Part shown: piece after piece, positions 25,372 through 33,927 of the stretch
Position numbering within the stretch: the first letter of the stretch is position 1
Layout: each line of letters opens with the position of its first letter
Origin: an uncultured Rhodospirillaceae bacterium
Lineage (GTDB): Bacteria > Pseudomonadota > Alphaproteobacteria > UBA7887
DNA length: 33,938 bases
Direction of reading: 5' to 3'
Assembly (NCBI GenBank): GCA_913045505.1
Contig: CAJWQN010000003.1
Span: forward strand, 1 to 33,938
Position numbers and translations under genes: made by a program
Notes under the pieces: model-generated
Databases searched by the model: none
Told to the model about the DNA's origin: nothing
What the model saw: the letters and a program-made list of their open reading frames with translations, nothing else

Positions 25372-25401
25372 CTATAATCGGGGCTTCCGCGCCCAGTTCA
25401 A
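25372..25401 (-). promoter_or_regulatory. Candidate promoter for NifU/radical SAM/ATP-grasp genes
   Basis: On the minus strand TTGAAC is followed after 18 bases by TTATAG, a fair sigma-70-type pair, about 35 bases before the NifU ATG. It lies in the 82-base gap after the VOC gene. It would let the three downstream genes be expressed apart from the VOC gene. Based on pattern only. Confidence 0.35.
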
Positions 25402-25419
25402 CCCCAAGCCCGCCGACGA

Positions 25420-25848
25420 TCAGAAAATCGGATCCGATCGCGTCGCCGTGGTCAGGAATTCGAGCAGGTTGCCGTCGGGATCTCGGAAATATACGGATTG
25501 GCCCCACACACCGTCGGCCGCCGGACGCGGCACCGGGCCTTCGATGATTTCCACCCCGCGATCGGTCAAATAATCCACCGCTGCCTCGATATCGGCGTCC
25601 CAGCGAAAACACAGGTCGACGGAGCCTGATTCCAAACGGTCGGCCACTATATATGCCGGATCGTCGAGTTTTTGCAGATTGACCACGGCGCCGCCCAGCA
25701 CGACCTGCATGACCTTGACCTTTCCTTCGCGGTAAGCGGATTCGAACGGCAAGGCACCACCCAGGACATCCCGATAGAAAACAATCGAGCGTTCGATATC
25801 GCTTGCCATGATAACGACGTGATCGATGTTGCGAATCGGGATGGCCAC
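25420..25848 (-). CDS. VOC (glyoxalase/dioxygenase fold) protein
   Basis: A 142-residue protein with the two beta-alpha-beta-beta-beta halves of the vicinal oxygen chelate fold. The opening IRNIDHVVIMASDIERSIVFYRDVLG gives the first metal histidine, and the end SVYFRDPDGNLLEFLT gives the glutamate. VOC proteins bind a metal and act as lyases, dioxygenases or antibiotic-binding proteins; the function here is open. It is upstream of the NifU gene on the same strand with an 82-base gap, so common transcription is possible but not certain. It is divergent from the DOPA-dioxygenase-like gene, with an inverted repeat between them. Confidence 0.88.
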   Translation of the reverse strand: MAIPIRNIDHVVIMASDIERSIVFYRDVLGGALPFESAYREGKVKVMQVVLGGAVVNLQKLDDPAYIVADRLESGSVDLCFRWDADIEAAVDYLTDRGVEIIEGPVPRPAADGVWGQSVYFRDPDGNLLEFLTTATRSDPIF

Positions 25849-25905
25849 TCGCGCTGCCCCTCTGGTTGCCTGGTAATACCGTAGTCCGTCACCAAACCGC
25901 TCACA

Positions 25906-25939
25906 AGCCTTGCCGCGGGCGCGGAATCATGGCAAGGCT
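25906..25939. repeat. Inverted repeat between divergent VOC and dioxygenase genes
   Basis: Two perfect 9-base arms, AGCCTTGCC and GGCAAGGCT, separated by 16 bases, centred in the 138-base intergenic region. The position suits a shared operator, or a hairpin in the leader of the dioxygenase mRNA, which starts 48 bases downstream. Confidence 0.4.
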
Positions 25940-25986
25940 CGGGGCCGTGGCAAGGGCCGCCGCCAATGCGAGGAGGTTCGGACGTC

Positions 25987-26358
25987 ATGAGCACGGCGGA
26001 GATCGATACCGACTTCGATCAAAGTCCGATCACGGGCTATCACGCCCATATTTACTACGATCCGGCGAGCCGGGAGACGGCGGCGCGGATTCGCGAAGCG
26101 CTGGGCGCCAGGTTCGAGGTCGAGCTCGGCCGCTGGCGCGAGGAGCCGGTCGGGCCGCATCCCCAATCGATGTATCAGGTCAAGTTCGCGCCCGCTCAGT
26201 TCGCCCTGGTGGTGCCGTGGCTGATGCTCAATCGCGACGGGCTCGACGTGCTGGTCCACCCCTCGACCGAGGATGCCTATGCCGACCACAGCCATCGGGC
26301 GATGTGGCTGGGCGAAAAGCTAGTGCTCCGGCTCGACGGCCTGGACTCGCCCAGGTGA
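25987..26358 (+). CDS. DOPA 4,5-dioxygenase family protein
   Basis: A 123-residue protein. The ATG at 25987 has AGGAGG 10 bases upstream, which favours it over the earlier in-frame start. The family signs are GYHAHIYYDP near residue 18, PHPQSMYQVKF in the middle, and a late histidine cluster VHPSTEDAYADHSHRAMWLG. These histidines are the likely iron ligands. Known members open the ring of DOPA-like catechols at the 4,5 position, but most bacterial members are uncharacterised. At about 120 residues it has the usual single-domain length. It is followed by the c-di-GMP gene after 214 bases with its own candidate control site. Confidence 0.87.
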   Translation: MSTAEIDTDFDQSPITGYHAHIYYDPASRETAARIREALGARFEVELGRWREEPVGPHPQSMYQVKFAPAQFALVVPWLMLNRDGLDVLVHPSTEDAYADHSHRAMWLGEKLVLRLDGLDSPR

Positions 26359-26481
26359 GCCAACCTCGGTAGTCGGTCTCGAGCGAGAAGATCGGACGCG
26401 GCTTGGGATCGCCGGGGCGGACCGCGCGGCCCTTGGGCGCACACCCCCGAAGGCTAGGCGAAAGCCGACAAAACGGACCGA

Positions 26482-26497
26482 TGTGATTTTGGTCACA
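26482..26497. promoter_or_regulatory. CRP-type binding site before the GGDEF-EAL gene
   Basis: The sequence TGTGATTTTGGTCACA is a perfect TGTGA-N6-TCACA palindrome, the textbook CRP/cAMP-receptor consensus. It lies 75 bases before the ATG of the PAS-GGDEF-EAL gene in a 214-base non-coding gap, a normal place for activation. A CRP/FNR-family protein encoded elsewhere would be needed. The five-base half sites match CRP rather than FNR (TTGAT). Confidence 0.6.
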
Positions 26498-26572
26498 TAT
26501 GGACGCGCGGCGCTGTGCGTGAATGGGTCGGTACTCGGGAGCGATCCCGCGAAACCCGGAAGGCGGAAGGCC

Positions 26573-28381
26573 ATGATCGGTCTCGGCAAGTTTCTTGGCT
26601 TGATGGTCTTGGCCATGGTCGAACGGATCGATCGGCAATCGATACCGCTGATGTTTCAGAGCCTCGACATTCGGCGCAAGGACGTGATGATGCGCAACGT
26701 GGTCCTGAACAGCTTCGACGGTATCATCGCCATCGACGATTCCGGCGCGATCGAGGTGTTCAATCCGGCGGCCGAGCGTATGTTCGGCTACCGCAGCGAC
26801 GAAATCATCGGCCGGCCGGCGGCAATTCTTTTTCCCGAACTCGAAGGTCCCGAACTCGAAGGTCGGGACAACTCCCAGGCACAGCGCGACGTGCGCGAAA
26901 TCGATGGCGATCTGCGCGAGATGGCGGGCCGGGGCAAGGATGGCCGCACGTTCCCGGTCGAGATGGCTCTCAGCGAGGTGGCGATCGACGACCGCGGCCT
27001 GGTGACCATGTTCGTTCGCGACATCACCCGCCGCAAGGCCCAGCAGCATCGCCTGGAGCATCAGGCGCTTCACGACGCGCTGACCGGCCTGCCCAATCGC
27101 ACCCTGTTTCAGGATCGGGTTCAGCAGACGATTCTGTCGGCGGCGCGCAACCGGGAATCGTTCGCGGTCCTTTTGCTCGACCTGGATCGCTTCAAGGAAG
27201 TCAACGACACCCTCGGTCATCATATCGGCGACCTTCTGCTCCAGCAGGTGGCGACGCGGCTGGGCGACGTCATGCGCGCATCCGACACCATCGCCCGGCT
27301 CGGCGGCGACGAATTCGCCCTGCTGTTGCCGGAGATGGAGAACGCCGAGGCCGCCCAGCGGGTCGCCGAGACCATCGTCGAGGCCCTGCAACGCCCCTAT
27401 GCCCTGGCCGGACTGACCATCGAGGTCGGTTCCAGCACCGGTATCGCCATGTTTCCCGCCCATGGTGACGAGCCCGCGGTTCTGATGCAGCGCGCCGACG
27501 TGGCCATGTACGCGGCCAAGCAGGCCGATGCCGGGACTCAAATCTACGACCCCGAGATCGATCGCCACGGTGTTCGCGATCTGACCTTGGCCGGTGAACT
27601 GCGCCGGGCCATCGACAACGACCAACTGGTGGTCCACTACCAGCCCAAGGTCGATCTGAGCAAACGGCGGATCATGGGCGCCGAGGCGCTGATTCGCTGG
27701 CAGCACCCGGAGCACGGCTTGCTGCCGCCGGGCGATTTCATCGACACGGCCGAAAAGACCGGGTTGATCGAGCCGCTCACCCTTTGGGTGCTGAACACCG
27801 CCCTCGCGCAGTGCGCGGCGTGGCGCCGGGCCGGGATCGACATCGAGATGGCGGTCAATATCTCGGCCAAGATGCTGGACGATCCGTCGCTCGGGCCCAA
27901 GGTCGAAGGCCTGCTGCGGGCCTGGCGCGTGCCGGCGGAAGTGCTGGTCCTGGACGTGACCGAGAACGCCTTGATCGCCGACCCCGACCACGCCATGGAG
28001 ACCATCGTCGCCATATCCGAATTGGGCGTGCGGGTCGCCATCGACGATTTCGGCACCGGCTACTCCTCGCTCGCCTACCTGTCCCGGCTTCCGGCCGACG
28101 AACTGAAGATCGACAAGAGCTTCGTGTCGGGCATGATCGGCGACGCCAGCAACCGGACGATCGTCCAATCGACCATCGACATGGCTCATAATATGGCTCT
28201 CAAGGTCGTGGCCGAAGGCATCGAGAGCGATGCGCTGATCGAGGCGCTGGCCGGGATGGGCTGCGATATCGGCCAGGGCTTCCGGTTCGCGCGCCCCTGT
28301 CCGGCCGACAAGTTCGAAGCCTGGCTCACCGAATCGCCGTGGGGCGCCCGCGACATGAACGTCTTGGCCCTGGCCGCATGA
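26573..28381 (+). CDS. PAS-GGDEF-EAL cyclic-di-GMP synthase/phosphodiesterase
   Basis: A 602-residue protein starting at the ATG at 26573 (GGAAGG upstream); a start at 26483 would lie inside the CRP-type site. After a short hydrophobic N-terminal stretch comes a PAS domain (about 40-160), ending in VRDITRRKAQQHRL. The GGDEF domain has the intact RLGGDEF at 244-248 and a product-inhibition site RASD at 235-238. The EAL domain has EALIRW at 371-376, then NISAKML, DDFGTGYSSL and VVAEGIES, so all metal and catalytic residues appear present. Both making and breaking c-di-GMP are possible. In such dual proteins one activity often dominates or is controlled by the PAS ligand, which is unknown here. 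A 15-base tandem duplication sits in the PAS region. Confidence 0.95.
   Translation: MIGLGKFLGLMVLAMVERIDRQSIPLMFQSLDIRRKDVMMRNVVLNSFDGIIAIDDSGAIEVFNPAAERMFGYRSDEIIGRPAAILFPELEGPELEGRDNSQAQRDVREIDGDLREMAGRGKDGRTFPVEMALSEVAIDDRGLVTMFVRDITRRKAQQHRLEHQALHDALTGLPNRTLFQDRVQQTILSAARNRESFAVLLLDLDRFKEVNDTLGHHIGDLLLQQVATRLGDVMRASDTIARLGGDEFALLLPEMENAEAAQRVAETIVEALQRPYALAGLTIEVGSSTGIAMFPAHGDEPAVLMQRADVAMYAAKQADAGTQIYDPEIDRHGVRDLTLAGELRRAIDNDQLVVHYQPKVDLSKRRIMGAEALIRWQHPEHGLLPPGDFIDTAEKTGLIEPLTLWVLNTALAQCAAWRRAGIDIEMAVNISAKMLDDPSLGPKVEGLLRAWRVPAEVLVLDVTENALIADPDHAMETIVAISELGVRVAIDDFGTGYSSLAYLSRLPADELKIDKSFVSGMIGDASNRTIVQSTIDMAHNMALKVVAEGIESDALIEALAGMGCDIGQGFRFARPCPADKFEAWLTESPWGARDMNVLALAA
26834..26863 (+). 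repeat. In-frame 15-base tandem duplication in the PAS domain
   Basis: Two identical 15-base units beginning CCCGAACTCGAAGGT follow each other exactly, giving PELEG twice in the protein near residues 88-97. The reading frame is kept. Perfect identity suggests a recent slip or selection for the repeat. Confidence 0.85.
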
Positions 28382-28460
28382 TTCCTCGCCATCGGGTGGC
28401 GGAAGGCGGAAGGCTCGGCTAAGCTCGGCCCCAGTGGCAGGGGCGCTGCTGGGGAATGCC

Positions 28461-29741
28461 GTGAGCGCGGGAACCAAGTTGCTAATTGCCGGCGCGATGG
28501 TCGCCTGGGCCGGCGCCGCGCAGGTCTCGGCGGCGGCCACACTCACCATCGCCTGCGCCGCGGTCGGCATCGAACAGCGGTTGTGCCGGGATGGCGCCGG
28601 GGCCTGGGCGGCGCGGACCGGCCATCGGGTCACCCTGATCCAGACTCCGAGCCTCGCCAACGAACGTCTGGCCCTGTTTCAGCAACTGCTCGCCGCCGGC
28701 TCGTCCGATATCGACGTGCTTCAGATCGACGTCATCTGGCCCGGAACCCTGGGACGCTATTTCACCGACCTCAGCCCCCATATCGACGCCGAAGTCCGGG
28801 CCCGGCACTTCGCGGCGCTGATCGACAACTACACCGTTGACGGCGCGCTCACGGCGATGCCGTGGTATGGCGATGTCGGGCTGCTTTATTACCGGAAGGA
28901 TCTTCTGACCCGTTACGGCCACGGCGTCCCCGAAACCTGGGACGATCTGGCCGCGACTGCCGCCGCCGTGGTCGCGGCCGAGCGCGCCGAGGACGCCGAG
29001 GGCGCGGCGCGGATGGTCGGCTACGTGTTCCAGGGCAAGGCCTATGAGGGGCTGACCTGCAACGCGCTCGAATGGATCGTCAGCCACGGCGGCGCCATTC
29101 TGGCGGCGGACGGGTCGCCGGCGATCGACCGGGCGCCGGCGGTCCGGGCGATCGAGACCGCCGCATCCTGGATCGGCGCCATCGCGCCCAAGGGCGTGCT
29201 CAACTATGCCGAGGAAGAAGCCCGCGGCACCTTCCAATCCGGCCAGGCGGTGTTCATGCGCAACTGGCCCTATGCCTGGGCGCTGGTCAACGGCGCCGGC
29301 AGCCCGGTCGCGGGCAAGGTCGGCATCGCCCCGCTGCCGAGGGGCGAGGGTGGCGAGAGGGTCGGTACCCTCGGCGGCGGCGGGCTCGCGGTCTCCAAGT
29401 TTTCCGCCCATCCCGCGCTCGCCGCCGATCTGGTCGCCGATCTGACCGGCTATGACGAACAGATCCGCCGCGCCATCGCCGGTGCCTTCAACCCGACCCT
29501 GCCGGCGGCCTATGACGACCCGGACCTGCTTCGCGCCCAACCGATCATGGCGGCGCTGCGGCCGGTGCTGACCGGTGCGGTGGCCCGGCCGGCGCGGATC
29601 GCGGGTGACCGCTACAACGCCCTCAGCGCGCTCCTCTGGAACGCGGTCCACGACAGTCTTGCCGGTCGCGGCGACGCCGCCGGCAATCTGGAAGCGGCGG
29701 CGCTGCGCATCAAACGCCTGCGCCGCGGCGGGCAATGGTGA
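28461..29741 (+). CDS. Sugar ABC transporter substrate-binding protein (ThuE/MalE-like)
   Basis: A 426-residue protein. The GTG at 28461 is preferred over the one at 28434 because GGGGA sits five bases before it and the product then begins with a normal signal peptide (MSAGTKLLIAGAMVAWAGAAQVSAA). The mature part has the family-1 binding protein pattern: LLAAGSSDIDVLQIDVIWPG, AMPWYGDVGLLYYRKDLL, YEGLTCNALEWIVSHGG, and GGGGLAVSKFS near the hinge. It would bind trehalose, sucrose, maltose or a similar glycoside in the periplasm and pass it to the permeases encoded next. The stop overlaps the permease start by 7 bases. Specificity is inferred from family likeness only. Confidence 0.9.
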   Translation: MSAGTKLLIAGAMVAWAGAAQVSAAATLTIACAAVGIEQRLCRDGAGAWAARTGHRVTLIQTPSLANERLALFQQLLAAGSSDIDVLQIDVIWPGTLGRYFTDLSPHIDAEVRARHFAALIDNYTVDGALTAMPWYGDVGLLYYRKDLLTRYGHGVPETWDDLAATAAAVVAAERAEDAEGAARMVGYVFQGKAYEGLTCNALEWIVSHGGAILAADGSPAIDRAPAVRAIETAASWIGAIAPKGVLNYAEEEARGTFQSGQAVFMRNWPYAWALVNGAGSPVAGKVGIAPLPRGEGGERVGTLGGGGLAVSKFSAHPALAADLVADLTGYDEQIRRAIAGAFNPTLPAAYDDPDLLRAQPIMAALRPVLTGAVARPARIAGDRYNALSALLWNAVHDSLAGRGDAAGNLEAAALRIKRLRRGGQW

Positions 29742-30636
29742 GGCCGGCCACGGTCGCGCCGCTTCGCCGGCACCGCACCCGACTGGCCTGGGCGGCGCTG
29801 GCGCCGGCGCTGGCGGCGGTCGCCGCGGTCGCCGGCTGGCCCTTGCTCAGAACCCTGTCGCTGGCGTTCACGGACGCCCGGCTGGCGACCATCGAGACGG
29901 CCCGGTGGGTCGGGCTCGAAAATTTCGCCTGGACCCTCAGCGATCCGGACTGGTGGCGGGCGGTCTTCAACACGCTGGTGTTCGCGGTCTGCTCGGTGTC
30001 TCTGGAGTTGGTGCTGGGGCTGGCCTTCGCCTTGCTGCTGAATGCCGGACTGCGCGGCCAGGGCGCGCTCCGGGCGGTGGCGCTGGTGCCCTGGGCGGTG
30101 CCGACCGTCGTCGCCGCCCAGGTGTGGCGGTGGATGTATCACGACGTCCATGGGGTGGTGAACGAACTGTTGCTCGGGCTCGGCGTGATCGCCCAGCCGG
30201 TCGCCTGGCTCGCCGATCCGGCGCTGTCCCTGGCGGCGGTCATTCTGACCGACGTCTGGAAGGCGACCCCGTTCGTCACCCTGCTGCTGCTGGCCGGATT
30301 GCAGACCATCCCCGCCCCGGTGATCGCCGCCGCGCGGCTCGATGGCGCCGGGCCGCTCGATCTGCTGATCCGGATCATCCTGCCCCTGCTGCGCCCGGCG
30401 ATCGTGGTCGCGGTACTGTTTCGCGCGCTCGATGCGCTGCGCGTGTTCGACCTGATCTACGTCATGACCAGCAACAGCCGGGCCACCGCCACGGTCTCGA
30501 TCTACACCCGTCAGGCCCTGATCGACTTTCAGGACCTGGGCGCCGGATCGGCGGCGGCGGTGCTGACCTTCGCCCTGATCGGCATGGTCGCGGTCGCCGC
30601 CGTGTTCGCGCTCAGGCCGGCGACCGGGGTGGCGCG

Positions 30637-30640
<4 letters not shown>
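29735..30640 (+). CDS. Sugar ABC transporter permease 1 (ThuF/MalF-like)
   Basis: A 301-residue inner-membrane protein with six hydrophobic segments, the first at WAALAPALAAVAAVAGWPLL. The cytoplasmic EAA loop reads AARLDGAGPLDLLIRIILPLLRP near residue 205, the contact point for the ATPase. The opening ENFAWTLSDPDWWRAVFNTLVF is the usual start of the permease core for family-1 sugar importers. There is no long periplasmic insertion such as E. coli MalF has, so it is the shorter ThuF type. The gene overlaps the binding-protein gene before it and the second permease after it, so subunits should be made together. Confidence 0.93.
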
Positions 30641-31467
<827 letters not shown>

Positions 31468-31470
31468 TCG

Positions 31471-32562
31471 ATGGCCGCGATCACCCTGGAAGGGGTGAGC
31501 AAGCGCTACGGCCCCGTGATCGCCCTGGACGAGATCGATATCGCCATCCCGGACCGCGCCTTGACCGTGGTGGTGGGGCCCTCGGGCTGCGGCAAATCGA
31601 CCCTGCTCAAGGTCATCGCCGGGCTCGAGGAGGCCGACTCGGGCCAGGTCGCGATCGGCGGCGAGCGGATCGATCACCTGCCGCCGGCGCGGCGCAACGT
31701 CGCCATGGTGTTCCAGGCCTACGCGCTCTATCCCCACATGACCGCGGCCGAGAACATGGCGTTTCCGCTGCGCATGGCCGGCCTCGGCCGTGCCGCGATC
31801 GCGACCCAGGTGCGGGCGGTGGCCGAGACCTTGCGCATCGCGGACTTGCTCGACCGCAAGCCCGCCGCGCTCTCGGGCGGCCAGCAGCAACGGGTGGCGA
31901 TCGGCCGGGCGCTGGTCCGCGATCCGGCGGCGACCCTGCTCGACGAGCCGCTCAGCAATCTCGACGCCCAGCTCCGCGCCGACATGCGCGCCGAAATCGC
32001 CGGGCTGCAAAAACAATTGGGCGCGACCATGGTGCTGGTCACCCACGACCAGATCGAGGCGATGACCCTGGCCGAGCGGATCGTGGTTCTGAACCATGGC
32101 CGCGTCGCCCAGACCGGCGGCCCCCTCGATCTCTACCACCGCCCCGCCAACCGCTTCGTCGCCGGCTTCATCGGCGCGCCGCAGATGAATTTTCTCGATT
32201 GCCGGATCACCGCCCTCGGCGCCGACGGCATCGCGGTCGCGCTGGCCGGAGACCTTACTCTCACCATCCCCGCCGATCCCGGCGCGGCGCGGGTTGGTGT
32301 TGCGGCGACCCTCGGCATCCGCCCCGAGCATCTGGCCCTTGGCGAAACCTCGGACCCATCGCTTGTTTGCGCCGTCACCCGCGTCGAGCGCCTCGGCGCC
32401 AGCGCCCATATCACCGTCGACTCCGCGGCCGGCCCGCTCCGGGTCGCGATTGCCGGCGAGCCGTCGCTCAAAGAGGGCGAATCCCTCGCCCTCGGCCTGG
32501 CGCCCGCGCGCTGCCATCTGTTCGACGCCGACGGCATCGCACTGGCGTCGAGAACGCTGTAA
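31471..32562 (+). CDS. Sugar ABC transporter ATP-binding protein (UgpC/MalK/ThuK-like)
   Basis: A 363-residue ATPase. Walker A is GPSGCGKST at 36-44, the Q-loop lies in MVFQAYALYPHMT, the signature is LSGGQQQRVAIGRAL, Walker B reads ATLLDEPLSNLDAQLR, and the switch histidine is in VLVTHDQIEAMT. After about residue 235 a TOBE-type regulatory domain follows (GIRPEHLAL), as in MalK and UgpC. It powers the two permeases. In many alphaproteobacteria one such ATPase serves several sugar importers, but here it has its own system. The TAA stop codon is part of the first copy of the repeat cluster that follows. Confidence 0.95.
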   Translation: MAAITLEGVSKRYGPVIALDEIDIAIPDRALTVVVGPSGCGKSTLLKVIAGLEEADSGQVAIGGERIDHLPPARRNVAMVFQAYALYPHMTAAENMAFPLRMAGLGRAAIATQVRAVAETLRIADLLDRKPAALSGGQQQRVAIGRALVRDPAATLLDEPLSNLDAQLRADMRAEIAGLQKQLGATMVLVTHDQIEAMTLAERIVVLNHGRVAQTGGPLDLYHRPANRFVAGFIGAPQMNFLDCRITALGADGIAVALAGDLTLTIPADPGAARVGVAATLGIRPEHLALGETSDPSLVCAVTRVERLGASAHITVDSAAGPLRVAIAGEPSLKEGESLALGLAPARCHLFDADGIALASRTL

Positions 32563-32798
32563 TACGGGGACAGATGATACGGGGACCGTAATACGGGGAC
32601 AGTTTACTTAATTGCGCCAAATCATCGCCGCCATAGGGGCCGCGATTATTCCGCCCTCAATCTTCGAAATCCTCGAACCCGCTTCTCAACAGCGGTCTAA
32701 TTAAGTAAACTGTCCCCGCAATAGGGCAGACGAAACCTGTTCGTTGGATATAATTAAGTAAACTGTCCCCGCAATAGGGGCTGTCCCCGCAATAGGGG
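32561..32798. repeat. REP-like cluster of GGGGACAG inverted and direct repeats
   Basis: An AT-rich intergenic block between convergent genes. GGGGACAGTTTACTTAATT at 32595-32613 is matched exactly in reverse at 32699-32717 and again at 32752-32770. The two reverse copies share 29 identical bases including the flank up to CCCCGCAATAGGG. Shorter GGGGAC units lie at 32565-32573 and 32581-32586, and two CTGTCCCCGCAATAGGGG units lie head to tail at 32763-32798. GGGGACAG-type repeats are known companions of REP-associated tyrosine transposases (RAYTs) in proteobacteria. No transposase is in the window. The block could form a large hairpin that ends or protects both convergent transcripts. Confidence 0.8.
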
Positions 32799-32823
32799 AA
32801 TGATGCTGGCCCCGGGCGGCCCC

Positions 32824-33786
32824 TCAGGCCGCCGCCGGGACCGTGCCTCGGGCGGTGATGCCGGCTTGCTCGAGGGCGGTGGCGAGGCGGGCGATCTCGG
32901 TCGCGTCGAGCTTCATCAGCGGCGGTCGGACCACCGCCCTGGGCAGGCGGCCCAAGAGGACCAGGCATTCCTTCATCCGGTTGTGCATGTCCAGGAACGG
33001 CGGCGTGTAGAACGCCTGGACGATCGGCACGATCCGGTCGTTGACCGCCTGGGCGCGGGCCAGGTCCTTGGCCCGCACCGCGTCCCAGAGCGCGACCTGC
33101 AGGTCCGCGATGACGCTTCCCGCCCCCGACAGCAGCCCGTTGCAGCCCATCACCAGGGACGACATCAGCCATGCCGAATGGGTGCTGAGCACGTTGACCG
33201 GGCGCGGCAGGGATTGAAGGGCGCGGATATGGCGTTCATGGAGCATCGGATCGTTGCACCAATCCTTGATCGCGCGAATCCGGGGGATGGTCTCGACCAG
33301 CTCGAGCAGGGTCTCGAACGGCGTGCCCAGGCCGCCGGCCATCGGATACTGGAACAGGATGATCGGCAGGTCGGTGGCTTCGGCGATGGTCTCGAAATGG
33401 ACCCGCGCCATCTCCGGGCGGAGCTGGCCGCCCATGGCCATGGAGTTGGGCGGAAACACCAGCAACGCGGCGGCGCCGTGGCCGGCGGCTAGGCGGGCGA
33501 GGTCGGCGGCCCGGGCGCTGCCGTCGGCATAGATGCCCGAGATCACCGGAACCCGCGCCCCGATCTCGTCCATGGTGATGCCCAGCAGCCGGTCCTGCTC
33601 GGCGAAGCTGCAGGCATGGACTTCCGAGGCATGGGCGTTGACCGTCACCGCCGAGATACCGGCGACCGAGGCGACATCGCGCAAATGGCCGCGATAGGCG
33701 GCCTCGTCGATCTCCCGGTCATCGTCGAAGGGCAGCAGGCAGGCGGGAATCACCCCTTGGGGCCGGTCATCCTCGAAGCGCGCCAT
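32824..33786 (-). CDS. Dihydrodipicolinate synthase family aldolase/lyase
   Basis: A 320-residue protein; the ATG at 33786 has GAGGAGG upstream, so earlier in-frame starts are less likely. It is a DapA-type (beta/alpha)8 barrel: start GVIPACLLPFDDDREID, Schiff-base lysine K174 in RIRAIKDWCND and the tyrosine Y147 in ILFQYPMAGG. The usual GTTGE loop of true DapA is replaced by VNAHASEVHA, so lysine synthesis is unlikely; the protein belongs with the many family members acting on sugar acids, hydroxyproline products or other 2-keto acids. It ends facing the sugar importer, with the repeat cluster between, so it is not in that operon but might serve the same catabolism. Confidence 0.88.
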   Translation of the reverse strand: MARFEDDRPQGVIPACLLPFDDDREIDEAAYRGHLRDVASVAGISAVTVNAHASEVHACSFAEQDRLLGITMDEIGARVPVISGIYADGSARAADLARLAAGHGAAALLVFPPNSMAMGGQLRPEMARVHFETIAEATDLPIILFQYPMAGGLGTPFETLLELVETIPRIRAIKDWCNDPMLHERHIRALQSLPRPVNVLSTHSAWLMSSLVMGCNGLLSGAGSVIADLQVALWDAVRAKDLARAQAVNDRIVPIVQAFYTPPFLDMHNRMKECLVLLGRLPRAVVRPPLMKLDATEIARLATALEQAGITARGTVPAAA

Positions 33787-33888
33787 GGCTCCAAGCCTCC
33801 TCATTTCCTGATCCGATCCCCGCCATGGTAGCACCCCGCGCCAGGCCGGTCATCCGCCGCGAAACGGGGTTGTCGCTAGCAGGTGATA

Positions 33889-33927
33889 TGTCCGGTTTAT
33901 GTAGCACATGATCTGTCCGGTTTATGT
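33889..33927. mobile_element. Direct repeats at right edge, possible insertion sequence end
   Basis: TGTCCGGTTTATGT occurs twice in direct order, at 33889-33902 and 33914-33927, 25 bases start to start. This composition and spacing recall the multiple terminal repeats of some IS21-like elements. Any transposase would lie beyond the window, so this is a suggestion only. Confidence 0.4.

Noticed and set aside
26359-26481. Possible c-di-GMP riboswitch before the GGDEF-EAL gene
   Set aside because: A short GGCGAAAGCC hairpin is present, but the conserved GEMM core sequences are absent.
26228-28660. 810-codon minus-strand frame opposite the GGDEF-EAL gene
   Set aside because: Composition is Arg/Gly/His/Gln-rich without domains, while the plus strand has perfect GGDEF and EAL motifs. 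It is a codon-bias shadow.
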